NCBI GenBank assembly: GCA_945868085.1
Contig: CAMBKF010000011.1
Location: forward strand, 1 to 56,567
DNA length: 56,567 nt
Direction of reading: 5' to 3'
Source: an uncultured Oscillibacter sp.
GTDB taxonomy: Bacteria; Bacillota; Clostridia; Oscillospirales; Oscillospiraceae
Position numbers and translations under genes: made by a program
Notes under the pieces: model-generated
Told to the model about the DNA's origin: nothing
Seen by the model: only the letters and a program-made list of their open reading frames with translations
Databases searched by the model: none
Shown: in pieces, positions 20,868 through 29,416 of the stretch
How positions within the stretch are numbered: position 1 is the first letter of the stretch
How the letters are laid out: each line of letters starts with the position of its first letter

Positions 20868-21440
20868 TTAATTGGCCACCTTCACCATGGCGAAGCGGAC
20901 CACCTTGTCGCCCATCTGATAGCCCTTCTGAAATACCTCGGCCACGGTGTTCTCTCCGAAAGCTTCATCGTCGATGTGCATGACGGCGTTGTGCTTTGTC
21001 GGGTCAAAGGGCTGGCCCAGGGCCTCAATTTCGGTGACGCCCAGCTTCTCCAGCACGGCGGCAAACTGCTTGCATATCAGCTCCATGCCCTGGCGGTGGG
21101 GGTCACCCTCCTCAAACTGGGTCACGGCCCGGTCCAGGTTATCCGCCACATCCAGGAAGGGCTTCACCGTGTCCAGCTTGGCATCGGCGTAAATGCCCTC
21201 CTTCTCCTTGGTGGTGCGCTTGCGGTAGTTGTCGTACTCCGCAGCCAGGCGGAGGTATTTATCATTTCCGTCGCTGACCAATTTGGCCAGGCTCTCAAAC
21301 TGCTCCATCTGCTGCCGGGTGACGGTGAAGGTCTCCTCCACCTCCGGCACCTCGGGAGTCTCCTCCACGGGGGTCTCCGGGGTGGTCTCCTCCGGCTTCG
21401 GCTGCTCCTGGGGCATATCTTTTTTCTTCTTTTCGCTCAT
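20868..21440 (-). CDS. grpE: Nucleotide exchange factor GrpE
   Basis: GrpE releases ADP from DnaK. The first 45 residues are acidic and disordered (KKKDMPQEQPKPEETT). The long dimerisation helix and the signature NLDRAVTQ follow. The C-terminal beta domain contains FDPTKHNAV and the closing QKGYQMGDKVVRFAMVKV. It has 190 residues. The start at 21440 overlaps the hrcA stop region by 4 bp and has GAGAGG upstream. Confidence 0.96.
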   Translation of the reverse strand: MSEKKKKDMPQEQPKPEETTPETPVEETPEVPEVEETFTVTRQQMEQFESLAKLVSDGNDKYLRLAAEYDNYRKRTTKEKEGIYADAKLDTVKPFLDVADNLDRAVTQFEEGDPHRQGMELICKQFAAVLEKLGVTEIEALGQPFDPTKHNAVMHIDDEAFGENTVAEVFQKGYQMGDKVVRFAMVKVAN

Positions 21441-22489
21441 GTTTTCCTCTCCTCTCCCGGAGGTAACTCCTGGGGTTTTCCAAACATACGGCTCAGGCTC
21501 TCGGCAAAGTAGCTGAGGCGCGCCGCTACTGTGGCATAATCCATACGGGTGGGGCCCACCACACCCACCAGGCCGCGCATATTCTCGCCAATGTCGTAGC
21601 TGGCGATGACCACGCTGCTGTCTTTCAGCGCGTCGCTGACGTTCTCCGGCCCGATGAGGATCTGCATGGACGCGCCGCCCGTGGGCATGGGCAGGTTCTC
21701 CTTGCTGTCGGAGATGAAGCTCATCAGCTCGTGGGCCTTGTCGGCGTCCCGATACTCGGGGAATTTCAGGATCTGACTGGTGCCGCCGGTGAACACCTCC
21801 TGTGTCTGGGCCTGGGTGAGCAGGTCCCCGGCGTACTCCACCACCTGGTTCAGCAGCAGGAACCACTGCCCCTCCACCTGGTCGCTGAGGTTCATCAGGT
21901 GGCCGTTCATCTCCGGTGCGGAGATGCCGGTGAAGTGGGTGTTGAGCAGGTTGCTGATCTGGCGCAGATGCTCCGCCTCCACCTGCAGCTGCAGGTGCAT
22001 CAGCTGGCTTTTCACCCGGCTGTCCGACAGCATCACCACGGCGATGAAGCTGTCCTGGCTGACGGCGATGAGCTCAAAGCGCTGCACCGTCACGGCCTGC
22101 TTGTGATCTGCCACGGCGTAGGCCGGGTAGCCCATAAGGCTGGAGGCCATCTGCCCCGCCTGGGCCACCACCTGATCCAGCTGCTTCATCTGCCCGCCCA
22201 GGGCGGCGGTGATCTTTTCCGCTTCCTCGCCAGTAACGGTCTTGTGCTCCATGAGCTCGTTGACGTATAACCGGTAGCCCTTGGCCGACGGCACGCGCCC
22301 GGCCGAAGTGTGGGGCTGCTCCAGATAGCCCATCTCCACCAGGTCCGCCAGTTCATTGCGGATGGTGGCGGAGCTGATCTTGCCGGGCATGCGCTCAGCA
22401 ATGGCCTTGGAGCCGATGGGCTCGGCGGACTGGATGTACTCCTCCGTGACGATCTTCAGTATTTGCTTTTTTCGATCCGTCAATTCCAT
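21437..22489 (-). CDS. hrcA: Heat-inducible transcription repressor HrcA
   Basis: HrcA binds CIRCE operators and represses chaperone genes; its activity depends on GroEL. The N-terminal winged helix is clear (LTDRKKQILKIVTEEYIQSAEPIGSKAI, SSATIRNELADLVEMGYLEQPHTSAGRVPS). The C-terminal region ends with the family's GPTRMDYATV and short helix (YFAESLSRMF). Its 350 residues are normal. It is the first gene of the operon, under its own CIRCE, so it is autoregulated. Confidence 0.97.
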   Translation of the reverse strand: MELTDRKKQILKIVTEEYIQSAEPIGSKAIAERMPGKISSATIRNELADLVEMGYLEQPHTSAGRVPSAKGYRLYVNELMEHKTVTGEEAEKITAALGGQMKQLDQVVAQAGQMASSLMGYPAYAVADHKQAVTVQRFELIAVSQDSFIAVVMLSDSRVKSQLMHLQLQVEAEHLRQISNLLNTHFTGISAPEMNGHLMNLSDQVEGQWFLLLNQVVEYAGDLLTQAQTQEVFTGGTSQILKFPEYRDADKAHELMSFISDSKENLPMPTGGASMQILIGPENVSDALKDSSVVIASYDIGENMRGLVGVVGPTRMDYATVAARLSYFAESLSRMFGKPQELPPGEERKT

Positions 22490-22502
22490 AATATTCTCCG
22501 TT

Positions 22503-22529
22503 TTAGCACTCCGTTTCCCTGAGTGCTAA
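22503..22529 (-). promoter_or_regulatory. CIRCE operator of the hrcA-grpE-dnaK-dnaJ operon
   Basis: A perfect CIRCE: TTAGCACTC, nine bases, GAGTGCTAA. It lies 14 bp upstream of the hrcA start codon, just after the promoter, and is the expected HrcA site. Confidence 0.97.
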
Positions 22530-22533
22530 ACGC

Positions 22534-22562
22534 AGTTTACCACCAGCACCCACGATTGTCAA
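22534..22562 (-). promoter_or_regulatory. Promoter of the hrcA operon
   Basis: On the minus strand a perfect -35 TTGACA (22557-22562), 17-bp spacer and -10 TAAACT (22534-22539) end 4 bp before the CIRCE, so a bound HrcA would cover the transcription start. Confidence 0.85.
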
Positions 22563-22619
22563 GGGCTGGCAATGTTAAACTATTGTGAACAAACCAATGT
22601 CCTTCCTGCGGAAAAAGAT

Positions 22620-22666
22620 CCGCCCCGGGACATCCCTGTAAGTGGGATGCCCCGGGGCGTTTTAAT
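22620..22666. terminator. Terminator between hrcA promoter and membrane protein gene
   Basis: A long stem (CGCCCCGGGACATCCC with GGGATGCCCCGGGGCG) is followed by TTTTAATTT on the plus strand and by GATCTTTTT on the minus strand. It lies just beyond the minus-strand gene at 22693 and probably terminates it. Confidence 0.75.
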
Positions 22667-22692
22667 TTGGTTTTGCCGCTGTTTCGCCGGCT

Positions 22693-23394
22693 TCAGGCCC
22701 GGGCGGCGATGAATTTGCGGTACTGCTTCTGATTCCTGCGGAAAAAGCCGCGGATGGTCAGCCGTACGAAGGCCGCCAGGGCAGCGTAGTATACCGGCAG
22801 CGCCACCGCCCACACGCTCTGCGGGAGCAGCTGCCTCACGGCGGACCCGTCCAGCAGAATGTAGATCAGCAGTCCATCGCTGCCTGCAACAAAGGGCCGC
22901 AGCAGCGCAGCCCGCACTGCCACCAATACCACCCCCAGCGCCAGCTTCGGCGCATCTTTAGCGCTGCACATCTCCGTGCTGATGGTCACAAAGCCGCAGA
23001 AATAGATGCTGCCGTGGCAGAACAGGGAAATAAATACATTCAGGGGCGAATTTATCCCGTAGATCATGCCCCCGGCGGCGATCATGGCCAGGTAGTAGAA
23101 GAAGCCCGCCATGAGCCCGGAATAGGCCGCCCAGCTGTGCAGCTTTTTTCGCCCGGTCAGCAAAATCACGGGGACCGCGAAGTAGGCAACGGCGGAAAAC
23201 TCCACCGGGAGCATCACCACGCCCTTGATGAAGGGATACACCACGCAATAGCGCAGCAGATTGCCGCACAGCAGCACCGCGCACAGGGTGCAGACCGTCT
23301 TCCTGCGCCTGCCCTCCGGGCATTTGCAGAGCTGATAGGCCGCCACATTGATGCAGCCGAAAAACACCAGCGCCACCGCGTTCAGGCCAAGCAT
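22693..23394 (-). CDS. Seven-helix membrane protein of unknown function
   Basis: This 233-residue protein has about seven hydrophobic segments and a basic C-terminus (RNQKQYRKFIAARA). Scattered motifs such as LPVEFSAVAYF and LFCHGSIYF, with polar residues inside helices, resemble the YwaF/TMEM164-like layout, but the match is weak. It is the third gene after padR and the DUF1700 gene, 12 bp downstream, so it probably shares their PadR control. Confidence 0.6.
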   Translation of the reverse strand: MLGLNAVALVFFGCINVAAYQLCKCPEGRRRKTVCTLCAVLLCGNLLRYCVVYPFIKGVVMLPVEFSAVAYFAVPVILLTGRKKLHSWAAYSGLMAGFFYYLAMIAAGGMIYGINSPLNVFISLFCHGSIYFCGFVTISTEMCSAKDAPKLALGVVLVAVRAALLRPFVAGSDGLLIYILLDGSAVRQLLPQSVWAVALPVYYAALAAFVRLTIRGFFRRNQKQYRKFIAARA

Positions 23395-23406
23395 GGAATC
23401 CTCACC

Positions 23407-24129
23407 TCAATTCCCAAACCAACCCCAGGCATGCCAAAATTCAAGGCTTCCGGCCGTCAGGGCGCACACGATATAAGACAGCACAAAGCAGGCGGCGAAC
23501 AGCGCCAGGGACACCAGGGCCGCCGTGCGCAGACGGCGCTTTGCCTTGGCGGAGAACTGCGGGCTGATGGGCAGCGGCGGGAGTACGGTCTCACCGGAGG
23601 TACCCGCCAGCGCGTTGTGCTGGAAGCGGCCGAAGGATCGCATCATCTGCCGCAGGAACGATGCGTAGTAAACGCAGCCCACGGCAAACAGCACTGCCAG
23701 CGCCGCAAGGGACAGCGCCAGGATCGCGCCGCACCAATAGGGCATGGCGGGGAGCAGGCCCTGGATGCTCACCCCGCCCAGCAGGCAGACCGCGGCGGCG
23801 GCAAAAGCCAGTGCCGCTGCCGCCAGCACAATGCCAAATCCCGCCAGCAGCAGGAAAAACAGGGCCGCAAACACATCGGCAATGCTCAGTCCCGCCACAA
23901 CCAGCGGGCGGCTGCCGGTTTTCTGCTTTGGGGCATCCTCCGCCTCGTCAAACTGCGCCGCCAGGGCGGCGGGGTTCCCCAGCCGGGCGGCGATCTCCTC
24001 CTCGATATAACCATCTGCCATTTTCATGGCAAAATGCTCCTCATACTCCTGCAGGATCTCCTCTGCATCGGCTATATTTTTCTTGTGCAGCTCCTGGGCA
24101 AGCCGATCCATAAACTCAGTTTTCTTCAT
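23407..24129 (-). CDS. DUF1700 membrane protein
   Basis: The first 60 residues form the DUF1700 helical bundle (EFMDRLAQELHKKNIADAEEILQEY style), usually found next to PadR regulators. Four hydrophobic helices follow around residues 80-130, 135-160 and 205-225, with a cytoplasmic basic patch (AKAKRRLR). The start at 24129 is chosen because AAAGGAGG lies 9 bases upstream; the ATG at 24138 abuts the ribosome site. It overlaps the end of padR by 14 bp. Such pairs often respond to envelope stress, though no target is shown here. Confidence 0.8.
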   Translation of the reverse strand: MKKTEFMDRLAQELHKKNIADAEEILQEYEEHFAMKMADGYIEEEIAARLGNPAALAAQFDEAEDAPKQKTGSRPLVVAGLSIADVFAALFFLLLAGFGIVLAAAALAFAAAAVCLLGGVSIQGLLPAMPYWCGAILALSLAALAVLFAVGCVYYASFLRQMMRSFGRFQHNALAGTSGETVLPPLPISPQFSAKAKRRLRTAALVSLALFAACFVLSYIVCALTAGSLEFWHAWGWFGN

Positions 24130-24445
24130 GCTCGTCATCCTCCTTTAAAAGCTCCCGGACGGCGCCGGCAAAGCGCAGGTACTCCGCCCGGTCCATGGTG
24201 TATACGTCCTCCCCCAGCTGCGTCAGCTTGTAGTATTTCCGGGGGGGACCGCCGCTCTCCTCCTGCAGGTAGGTAGTCACCAGGCCGTCGGCCTTCAGCT
24301 TGCGCAGCAGCGGGTACACCGTGCCATCGGCAATGTCGATGCGCTGGGATAGATACTCGGATATTTCGTAGCCATACCGGTCTCCCTTGCGCAGCAGCGA
24401 CAGCACGCACAGCTCCAGCACGCCTTTTTTATATTGTGGGTTCAT
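24116..24445 (-). CDS. PadR family transcriptional regulator
   Basis: This is a short (109-residue) PadR-s1 type repressor. The winged helix carries the classic GYEISEYL, then DGTVYPLLRKLKADGLV and the wing GGPPRKYYKLT. The C-terminal helix serves dimerisation. The start has AAGGAGG upstream. It is the first gene of a padR-DUF1700-membrane protein operon and has a palindrome across its own -10, so it is likely autorepressed. Confidence 0.92.
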   Translation of the reverse strand: MNPQYKKGVLELCVLSLLRKGDRYGYEISEYLSQRIDIADGTVYPLLRKLKADGLVTTYLQEESGGPPRKYYKLTQLGEDVYTMDRAEYLRFAGAVRELLKEDDEHEEN

Positions 24446-24474
24446 AGCTGACCTCCTTTGTGTGTCATCCTTAC

Positions 24475-24511
24475 ACTACTGTATTATATTCAGTAGTGGC
24501 GCAATTGTCAA
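24475..24511 (-). promoter_or_regulatory. padR promoter with overlapping palindromic operator
   Basis: On the minus strand a perfect -35 TTGACA (24506-24511), 17-bp spacer and perfect -10 TATAAT (24483-24488) are present. The -10 sits in the centre of a perfect inverted repeat ACTACTG-N9-CAGTAGT (24475-24497). A PadR dimer bound there would block RNA polymerase. Confidence 0.85.
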
Positions 24512-24579
24512 CAGGTATTTCAAATTTTATTGGCCTGTACTCCTCACAAAGCGTCCATCCCATTTTGGTCGGATAGAAT

Positions 24580-24605
24580 AAAGGCACGACGTGCGGCGTG
24601 CCTTT
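24580..24605 (-). terminator. Weak terminator hairpin after folT
   Basis: A 9-bp stem, AAAGGCACG with CGTGCCTTT, lies 73 bp beyond the folT stop codon. It lacks a long T run. Confidence 0.45.
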
Positions 24606-24677
24606 ATGGGGTCATCGACGATATTCTCACTGCCTAGTCCTTTGCTGAGCCGCTCCCCTTCTCCCGCGCGTACCGGT

Positions 24678-25274
24678 TTACCAGGGGATGCGCCCCTCGG
24701 GGAGCTGGTTAGGCAGCTTGCCCTGCCGGCCCAGCACCGGCAGCAGCGCCTGGAACAAAAAGCCCAGCATCAGGATCTGCAGCGGCAGGTACAGAACGTT
24801 TTTCACGGCGCTGGTGGCCATATAATATAGGTATCCCTTGCTGTAGAGAATGGCGCTCCAAAGGGAACCCAGGAGGACATTTTGCATATTGGTGAGGAGC
24901 TTTGCCAGGATGATGCGCCGCCAGGTGATCCGGGCCCGATAGAAAAACAGGGCGTAGATCATGCAGCCCAGGATGGTGGTGAGCATATAGCCGGGGAAGT
25001 AGGGATAGCCTCCGGAGGACAGGAAAAAGCTCAGCGTATCCTCCGCCGCGCCGAACAGGATCCCCATCACCGGTCCGCAGACCAGGGAGCACAGGGCCCG
25101 GGCCAGGAAAGTGACGTTGATGGACAGTCCCTCCCCCACCCGGATGGAACAGTGGCTGAGAACGATGCAGGCGGCGATCATCAGTGCCGAAAACACTATG
25201 GAGCGGTAGTTTTTTACCTCCAGAGCCGCCGTGCGCCAGTAGGCGGCGGAAAATGGGGTCTTAAAAATGGGCAT
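24678..25274 (-). CDS. folT: ECF transporter S component for folate
   Basis: FolT is the membrane substrate-binding subunit of an energy-coupling factor transporter; it pairs with the shared EcfA/EcfT module encoded elsewhere. The 198 residues hold about six hydrophobic segments. Near the N-terminus a positively charged loop (RTAALEVKNYRSIVFSAL) is typical, and GPVMGILFGAAEDTLSFFL marks the ligand-pocket region. The start at 25274 has GAGGAGG 6 bases upstream. The THF riboswitch at 25371-25474 directly supports the folate assignment. Confidence 0.88.
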   Translation of the reverse strand: MPIFKTPFSAAYWRTAALEVKNYRSIVFSALMIAACIVLSHCSIRVGEGLSINVTFLARALCSLVCGPVMGILFGAAEDTLSFFLSSGGYPYFPGYMLTTILGCMIYALFFYRARITWRRIILAKLLTNMQNVLLGSLWSAILYSKGYLYYMATSAVKNVLYLPLQILMLGFLFQALLPVLGRQGKLPNQLPEGRIPW

Positions 25275-25370
25275 AAAAATCCTCCTCTGTTTCATCGGCA
25301 GTCCGGAAATCACCGGATCGGCCGCACAGAGGAGCAAGGCGGCACAAAGCCGCCGGGCAGAGCGCTATGC

Positions 25371-25474
25371 GGCAGCGGGATGCGGAAAACGCAATGCAGG
25401 TGACCCGGTCACCCTTCTTCCGGCGGACAACTCCCCGTTCCGCCGGTGCTTGAACACGCGCTTTCCTACTCTGC
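25371..25474 (-). promoter_or_regulatory. Tetrahydrofolate (THF) riboswitch controlling folT
   Basis: The minus strand shows the elements of the THF/folT RNA motif in order: a 5' GCAGAGTAG that pairs with a 3' GCATCCCGCTGC closing strand, and an internal stem CCGGCGG with CCGCCGG around a GGGGAGTTGT loop. A further hairpin, GGGTGACC with GGTCACC, follows. Another hairpin (GGCGGC with GCCGCC) lies between it and the folT ribosome site and could be the switching platform. I matched it from memory of the motif and did not run a covariance model. Confidence 0.85.
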
Positions 25475-25564
25475 CTGATGTTACTGGGGATAGTATACGA
25501 CTTTTTGGAGGGATTTGCAAGGGGGATGCGTAGGGGCGGGGGTCTCTTCGGTGGGACAGAGATG

Positions 25565-25600
25565 AAAAAACGACCGCCCGGGATCGGGCGGTCGTTTTGG
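25565..25600. terminator. Terminator after rnfB
   Basis: A 14-bp stem (AAACGACCGCCCG with CGGGCGGTCGTTT), GGAT loop, lies 15 bp beyond the rnfB stop and has T residues on both strands' downstream sides. Confidence 0.85.
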
Positions 25601-25613
25601 GTGGATATTTTAC

Positions 25614-26519
25614 TTATTCAGCCTTGGGAGCTTCCGCAGCCTTGGCAGCCTCAGCGGCGGCCTTGGCGGCAGCGGCCTTGCGCTCGGCGGCAGCCTTCTG
25701 CGCAGCCTTGAACTTCTCCTTCTCCTCGGGAGTGGGGATGGGCTCAATAGCATTGCGGGGGCAAGCCTTGGCGCACATGGTGCAGTTCTTGCACTTGCTG
25801 TAGTCGATGACGGCCACATTGTTCACAACGTGGATGGCATCGAACTTGCAGGTGCGCTCACACATGCCGCAGGCGATGCAGGAATCGGCGCAGACCTTGG
25901 TGACAGCGGGGCCCTTATCCTTGTTGGAGCAGTTGACAAACACCTTCTGCTTATAGGGGACCTCCACGATCAGGTGGTGGGGGCAAGCCTCACGGCAGGC
26001 GCCGCAGTTGGTGCACTTTTCCTTGTCCACCACAGCCACGCCGTTTTCCACATGGATGGCGTCAAACTTGCAGGCGGCCACGCAGGAACCAAAGCCGAAG
26101 CAGCCATAGCGGCAGGCCTTGGAGTTGCCGCCGCAGACCTTGGTAGCGGCCAGGCAGTCGGTCACGCCGCGATACTCAAAGTTATCCTTGGCGTTGCAGC
26201 CGCCATTGCAGAGCACATGGGCGACCATCTTGTCGCCGGAGGGAGCCTCCATGCCCATGATGGCAGCAATCTTGGCAGCGCCCTCAGCACCTGCGGGAGC
26301 GCAGGCGTTGATGGGAGCCTTGCCGGCCAGAATGGCCTCAGCGCAGCCGCCGCAGCCGGGATAGCCGCAGCCGCCGCAGTTGGCGCCAGCCAGGGCTGCC
26401 TGGATCTCGGGCAGGCGGGGATCCACTTCCACTTCAAAGACCTTTGCGGCCACGGCCAGGATCAGACCGAACACGATAGCCAGTACACCCAGAACGAGTA
26501 CTGCATACAAAATATTCAT
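25614..26519 (-). CDS. rnfB: Rnf electron transport complex subunit B
   Basis: RnfB is the ferredoxin-oxidising subunit of the Rnf complex, which couples ferredoxin:NAD oxidoreduction to ion pumping. One N-terminal helix (residues 4-25) anchors it. A CGGCGYPGCGGCA Fe-S motif follows, then several CxxCxxC clusters (CTNCGACREACP, CIACGMCERTC, CKNCTMCAKACP). The 301 residues end in an Ala/Lys/Glu-rich tail of about 40 residues that is longer than usual. It is the last gene of the rnfCDGEAB operon, 15 bp after rnfA. Confidence 0.95.
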   Translation of the reverse strand: MNILYAVLVLGVLAIVFGLILAVAAKVFEVEVDPRLPEIQAALAGANCGGCGYPGCGGCAEAILAGKAPINACAPAGAEGAAKIAAIMGMEAPSGDKMVAHVLCNGGCNAKDNFEYRGVTDCLAATKVCGGNSKACRYGCFGFGSCVAACKFDAIHVENGVAVVDKEKCTNCGACREACPHHLIVEVPYKQKVFVNCSNKDKGPAVTKVCADSCIACGMCERTCKFDAIHVVNNVAVIDYSKCKNCTMCAKACPRNAIEPIPTPEEKEKFKAAQKAAAERKAAAAKAAAEAAKAAEAPKAE

Positions 26520-26534
26520 ACTATCTTTTCCTCC

Positions 26535-27122
26535 TTACCAGACCTTCAGGCCGCTGAAGCCCATGAATGCCAGGGCCATCAGACCAGCGGTGACCAGCGC
26601 GATGGGGAAGCCATCGAAGGCCTTGGGGTTTTCGCTGGAAACTTCCAGCTGCTCACGCACGGCGGCAAACAGGAAGATGGCCAGCAGGAAGCCCAGACCG
26701 CCGGTGATGCCGTACACCACGGAGCCGATGAAGCTGTAGTCATTCTGCACGTTCAGCAGAGCAACACCCAGCACGGCGCAGTTGGTGGTGATCAGGGGCA
26801 GGTACACGCCCAGAGCGGTATACAGGGTGGGGATGTTCTTCTTGAGGAACATTTCCACGAACTGCACCAGGCCGGCGATGACCAGGATGAAGGCCACGGT
26901 CTGCATATAGCCCAGGCCCATAGCAACCAGGATCTTGTTGACGCCGAAGCACACGGCGGAGGCCAGACCCATAACGAAGGTCACGGCGGCGCCCATGCCC
27001 ACGGCGGTGTCGATCTTCTTGGACACGCCCAGGAAGGGGCAGATGCCCAGGAACTGGGAGAAGATAAAGTTATTGGTCAGAATAGCGCCAAGAGAAATGG
27101 CGAGCAAAGTAGTAACAGACAT
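26535..27122 (-). CDS. rnfA: Rnf complex subunit A
   Basis: RnfA is a six-helix integral membrane subunit forming the ion-translocating core with RnfE. Its 195 residues begin with SLGAILTNNFIFSQFLGICPFLGVS, the family signature with a membrane-embedded Cys. The mirrored half has NCAVLGVALLNV, holding the second Cys of the intramembrane [2Fe-2S] site known in the family. It starts 3 bp after rnfE. Confidence 0.96.
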   Translation of the reverse strand: MSVTTLLAISLGAILTNNFIFSQFLGICPFLGVSKKIDTAVGMGAAVTFVMGLASAVCFGVNKILVAMGLGYMQTVAFILVIAGLVQFVEMFLKKNIPTLYTALGVYLPLITTNCAVLGVALLNVQNDYSFIGSVVYGITGGLGFLLAIFLFAAVREQLEVSSENPKAFDGFPIALVTAGLMALAFMGFSGLKVW

Positions 27123-27125
27123 GAC

Positions 27126-27773
27126 TTACTTGGCCTCCTTTTTCTTTTTGCTCTTGGCCAGTGCCCACTGCATCACAGCGATCAGTGCGCCCAGCGTCAG
27201 GAAGCCGCCCACAGGCAGCGTCAGGATCTTGATACCGAACTCCTCGGGGAAGATGGTCAGGCCGGGCGCGCTGCCCAGACCGCCGCCGCCCAGCAGGCCG
27301 CCGCCGAACTTACCGGAGCCCAGGAACTCACGGACCACGCACATGGCGATCAGCACGAGGGTGTAGCCGATGCCCTGGCAGATGCCGTCCACCGCGGAGG
27401 CGCCCACGCCGTTCTTGGAGGCAAAGCCCTCGGCACGGCCCAGGATGATGCAGTTCACCACGATCAGGGGGATGAACACGCCCAGGGAGCTGGACAGTGC
27501 GGGCACGAATGCCTTCAGCAGCAGGTCCACGCAGGTCACGAAGCCGGCGATGACCACGATGTAGCAGGCGATACGCACTTCGTTGGGGATGATCTTACGC
27601 AGCAGGGAAATGAAGATGTTGGACAGGGTCAGGATGATGAGCACGCTGACGCCCATGCCCAGGCCGTTAAAGAACGAGGTGGTGATGGCCATGGTGGAGC
27701 ACATGCCAAGCACCTGCACCAGCACGGGGTTCTGTGTAATCAGGCCTTCCTTGAGTTGCTTACCAAAATTCAT
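27126..27773 (-). CDS. rnfE: Rnf complex subunit E
   Basis: RnfE is the paralogue of RnfA in the membrane core. The 215 residues start with a soluble head. The first signature is NPVLVQVLGMCSTMAIT, and the second is VVNCIILGRAEGFASKNGV, each contributing a Cys to the intramembrane cluster. The C-terminus is basic (KSKKKKEAK). It lies 18 bp after rnfG in the operon. Confidence 0.96.
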   Translation of the reverse strand: MNFGKQLKEGLITQNPVLVQVLGMCSTMAITTSFFNGLGMGVSVLIILTLSNIFISLLRKIIPNEVRIACYIVVIAGFVTCVDLLLKAFVPALSSSLGVFIPLIVVNCIILGRAEGFASKNGVGASAVDGICQGIGYTLVLIAMCVVREFLGSGKFGGGLLGGGGLGSAPGLTIFPEEFGIKILTLPVGGFLTLGALIAVMQWALAKSKKKKEAK

Positions 27774-27791
27774 AATTCAGCTCCTCCTTTC

Positions 27792-28385
27792 TTAGCCCAG
27801 GACATCGGCAACAGCCAGGGCCGCGTTGGCGCCCATGGTGATGCCCTTGGTGGAAACGGTGGCGCCGGAGATGGCGGTGATATTGCTGCCAACGACCAGG
27901 GAGCCGGCACCGCTGAGACCCACAAACTGATCCAGCACGGGCACGCCGGCGGAGTTAGGCTTATTCTCCACCACCTTGGTGCCGATACCGGAGGTCTCGG
28001 AATGGCTGACAACGGAAATGCCGGTGATGGCCTTATTGGCGTCCACGCCCACCATCATCACGATGGTGCCCTGGGAGCCGGAGGCGGAGATCTTCATCAC
28101 ATAGCCGGCCTCGGCACCGCCGTTGGTCACGGGGTACAGCTCCAGAATCTTGCCGCTCTGGGTGGCGGCGGCGGCGACCATATCATCGGTCACTTCCATC
28201 TTGTCGCCGAACTCGCTGCCCTCGGGGGCAACGGCGCTCATGGCGATGCGGGTGTTCTCAGCGTCGATAGCGGCGATCTTGTCCTCGGTGATGCTGTTGA
28301 CAACGCCCAGCAGGGCGGCAACCACCAGGGAGATAACGGTCAGAGTGCCGGCGACTTTCAGAATAAACTTACCGGAGATCTTCAT
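27792..28385 (-). CDS. rnfG: Rnf complex subunit G (FMN-binding)
   Basis: RnfG carries a covalently bound FMN outside the membrane. The N-terminal helix (residues 9-27) anchors it. The FMN-binding domain follows, with the flavinylation motif SGATVSTKG near residue 172 (S/T-G-A-T type, FMN on Thr). Its length is 197 residues. The start overlaps the last base of rnfD, so the two are translationally coupled. Confidence 0.95.
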   Translation of the reverse strand: MKISGKFILKVAGTLTVISLVVAALLGVVNSITEDKIAAIDAENTRIAMSAVAPEGSEFGDKMEVTDDMVAAAATQSGKILELYPVTNGGAEAGYVMKISASGSQGTIVMMVGVDANKAITGISVVSHSETSGIGTKVVENKPNSAGVPVLDQFVGLSGAGSLVVGSNITAISGATVSTKGITMGANAALAVADVLG

Positions 28386-29413
28386 TACTTCGTCGCCTCC
28401 TTCTTTTCTTTCTTCAGCGCACCATAGATGGTGGGACGAATGTACTTATCCAGCAGCCAGGTGGTGCAGTTCATGATCATAATGGAGTAGCACACGCCCT
28501 CGGGATAAGAACCGAAGCGGCGGATGAACACGGTCAGCAGACCGCAGCCGATGCCGAAGATGGCCTGGCCCAGCTTGGTAACGGGGGAGGTGGCATAGTC
28601 GGTTGCCATGAAGATGGCGCCCAGCATCAGGCCGCCGCCGAACACGTTATAAGCCATGTACTCCACACCGCTTACGCCGGCAGGAGCGGAGATGAGGCAG
28701 ATGACAGCCACGGTGGCGATGTAAGCCACGGGGGTCTGCCAGGAGATGACCTTGCGCAGCAGCAGGTAGATGCCGCCCAGCAGGAGCATCAGCGCGGAAA
28801 CCTCACCCAGGGAGCCGCCGATGCGGCCGATGAACATATCGCCCAGGGTGTATGTATTGGTCAGGGTCTCCCAACCGGCAGCGTCCACGCCCTTCATGAG
28901 CATCATGGGGGTGGCAGCGGTGACGATATCGGCGTTGCTGCCGACAACGGCGGCCTTCTCGCCCACCTTGACCCAGTTACCGGCCATGACGCTGGTATAG
29001 CTGGCCAGCAGGATGGCACGGCCCGCCAGAGCGGGGTTGATGAAGTTGCAGCCGATGCCGCCGTAGAGCTGCTTGACCAGCACGATGGAGAAGAACGCGC
29101 CGATGATGATCATCCAGTAGGGGATCTGCACGGGGCACACAAAGGCCAGCAGAATACCGGTGACCACAGCGGACAGGTCGCCAATGGAGCTGGACTTCTT
29201 CATGACCTTGCGGTACAGCCACTCCCAGACCACGCAGGCCGCCACGGACACCAGGGTGACCGTCAGGGCGCGCCAGCCGAACACATAGATGCCCATGATC
29301 AGGGCGGGCATGAGGGCGATGATCACATCCAGCATGATGGAACGGGTGTCCTCATTGCTGCGGATATGGGGGGAGGAGGATGCGATCAGCTTCAAGCTTT
29401 TATAATCCGTCAT
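28385..29413 (-). CDS. rnfD: Rnf complex subunit D
   Basis: RnfD is a membrane subunit of the NqrB/RnfD family that carries covalently bound FMN. About nine or ten hydrophobic helices are visible in 342 residues. The family motif GGIGCNFINPALAGRAILL is present. The Thr of the conserved ATDYATSP segment lies near the expected flavin site. It starts 3 bp after rnfC. Confidence 0.95.
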   Translation of the reverse strand: MTDYKSLKLIASSSPHIRSNEDTRSIMLDVIIALMPALIMGIYVFGWRALTVTLVSVAACVVWEWLYRKVMKKSSSIGDLSAVVTGILLAFVCPVQIPYWMIIIGAFFSIVLVKQLYGGIGCNFINPALAGRAILLASYTSVMAGNWVKVGEKAAVVGSNADIVTAATPMMLMKGVDAAGWETLTNTYTLGDMFIGRIGGSLGEVSALMLLLGGIYLLLRKVISWQTPVAYIATVAVICLISAPAGVSGVEYMAYNVFGGGLMLGAIFMATDYATSPVTKLGQAIFGIGCGLLTVFIRRFGSYPEGVCYSIMIMNCTTWLLDKYIRPTIYGALKKEKKEATK

Positions 29414-29416
29414 TGC

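Noticed and set aside
20868-21866. N-terminal extension of grpE up to 21866
   Set aside because: The added residues are a shifted frame of hrcA; the GrpE start at 21440 has a ribosome site and family length.
25830-28427. 865-codon plus-strand open frame across rnfB, rnfA, rnfE and rnfG
   Set aside because: It spans four well-recognised minus-strand genes and their spacers, with His/Gln/Gly-rich low-complexity content.
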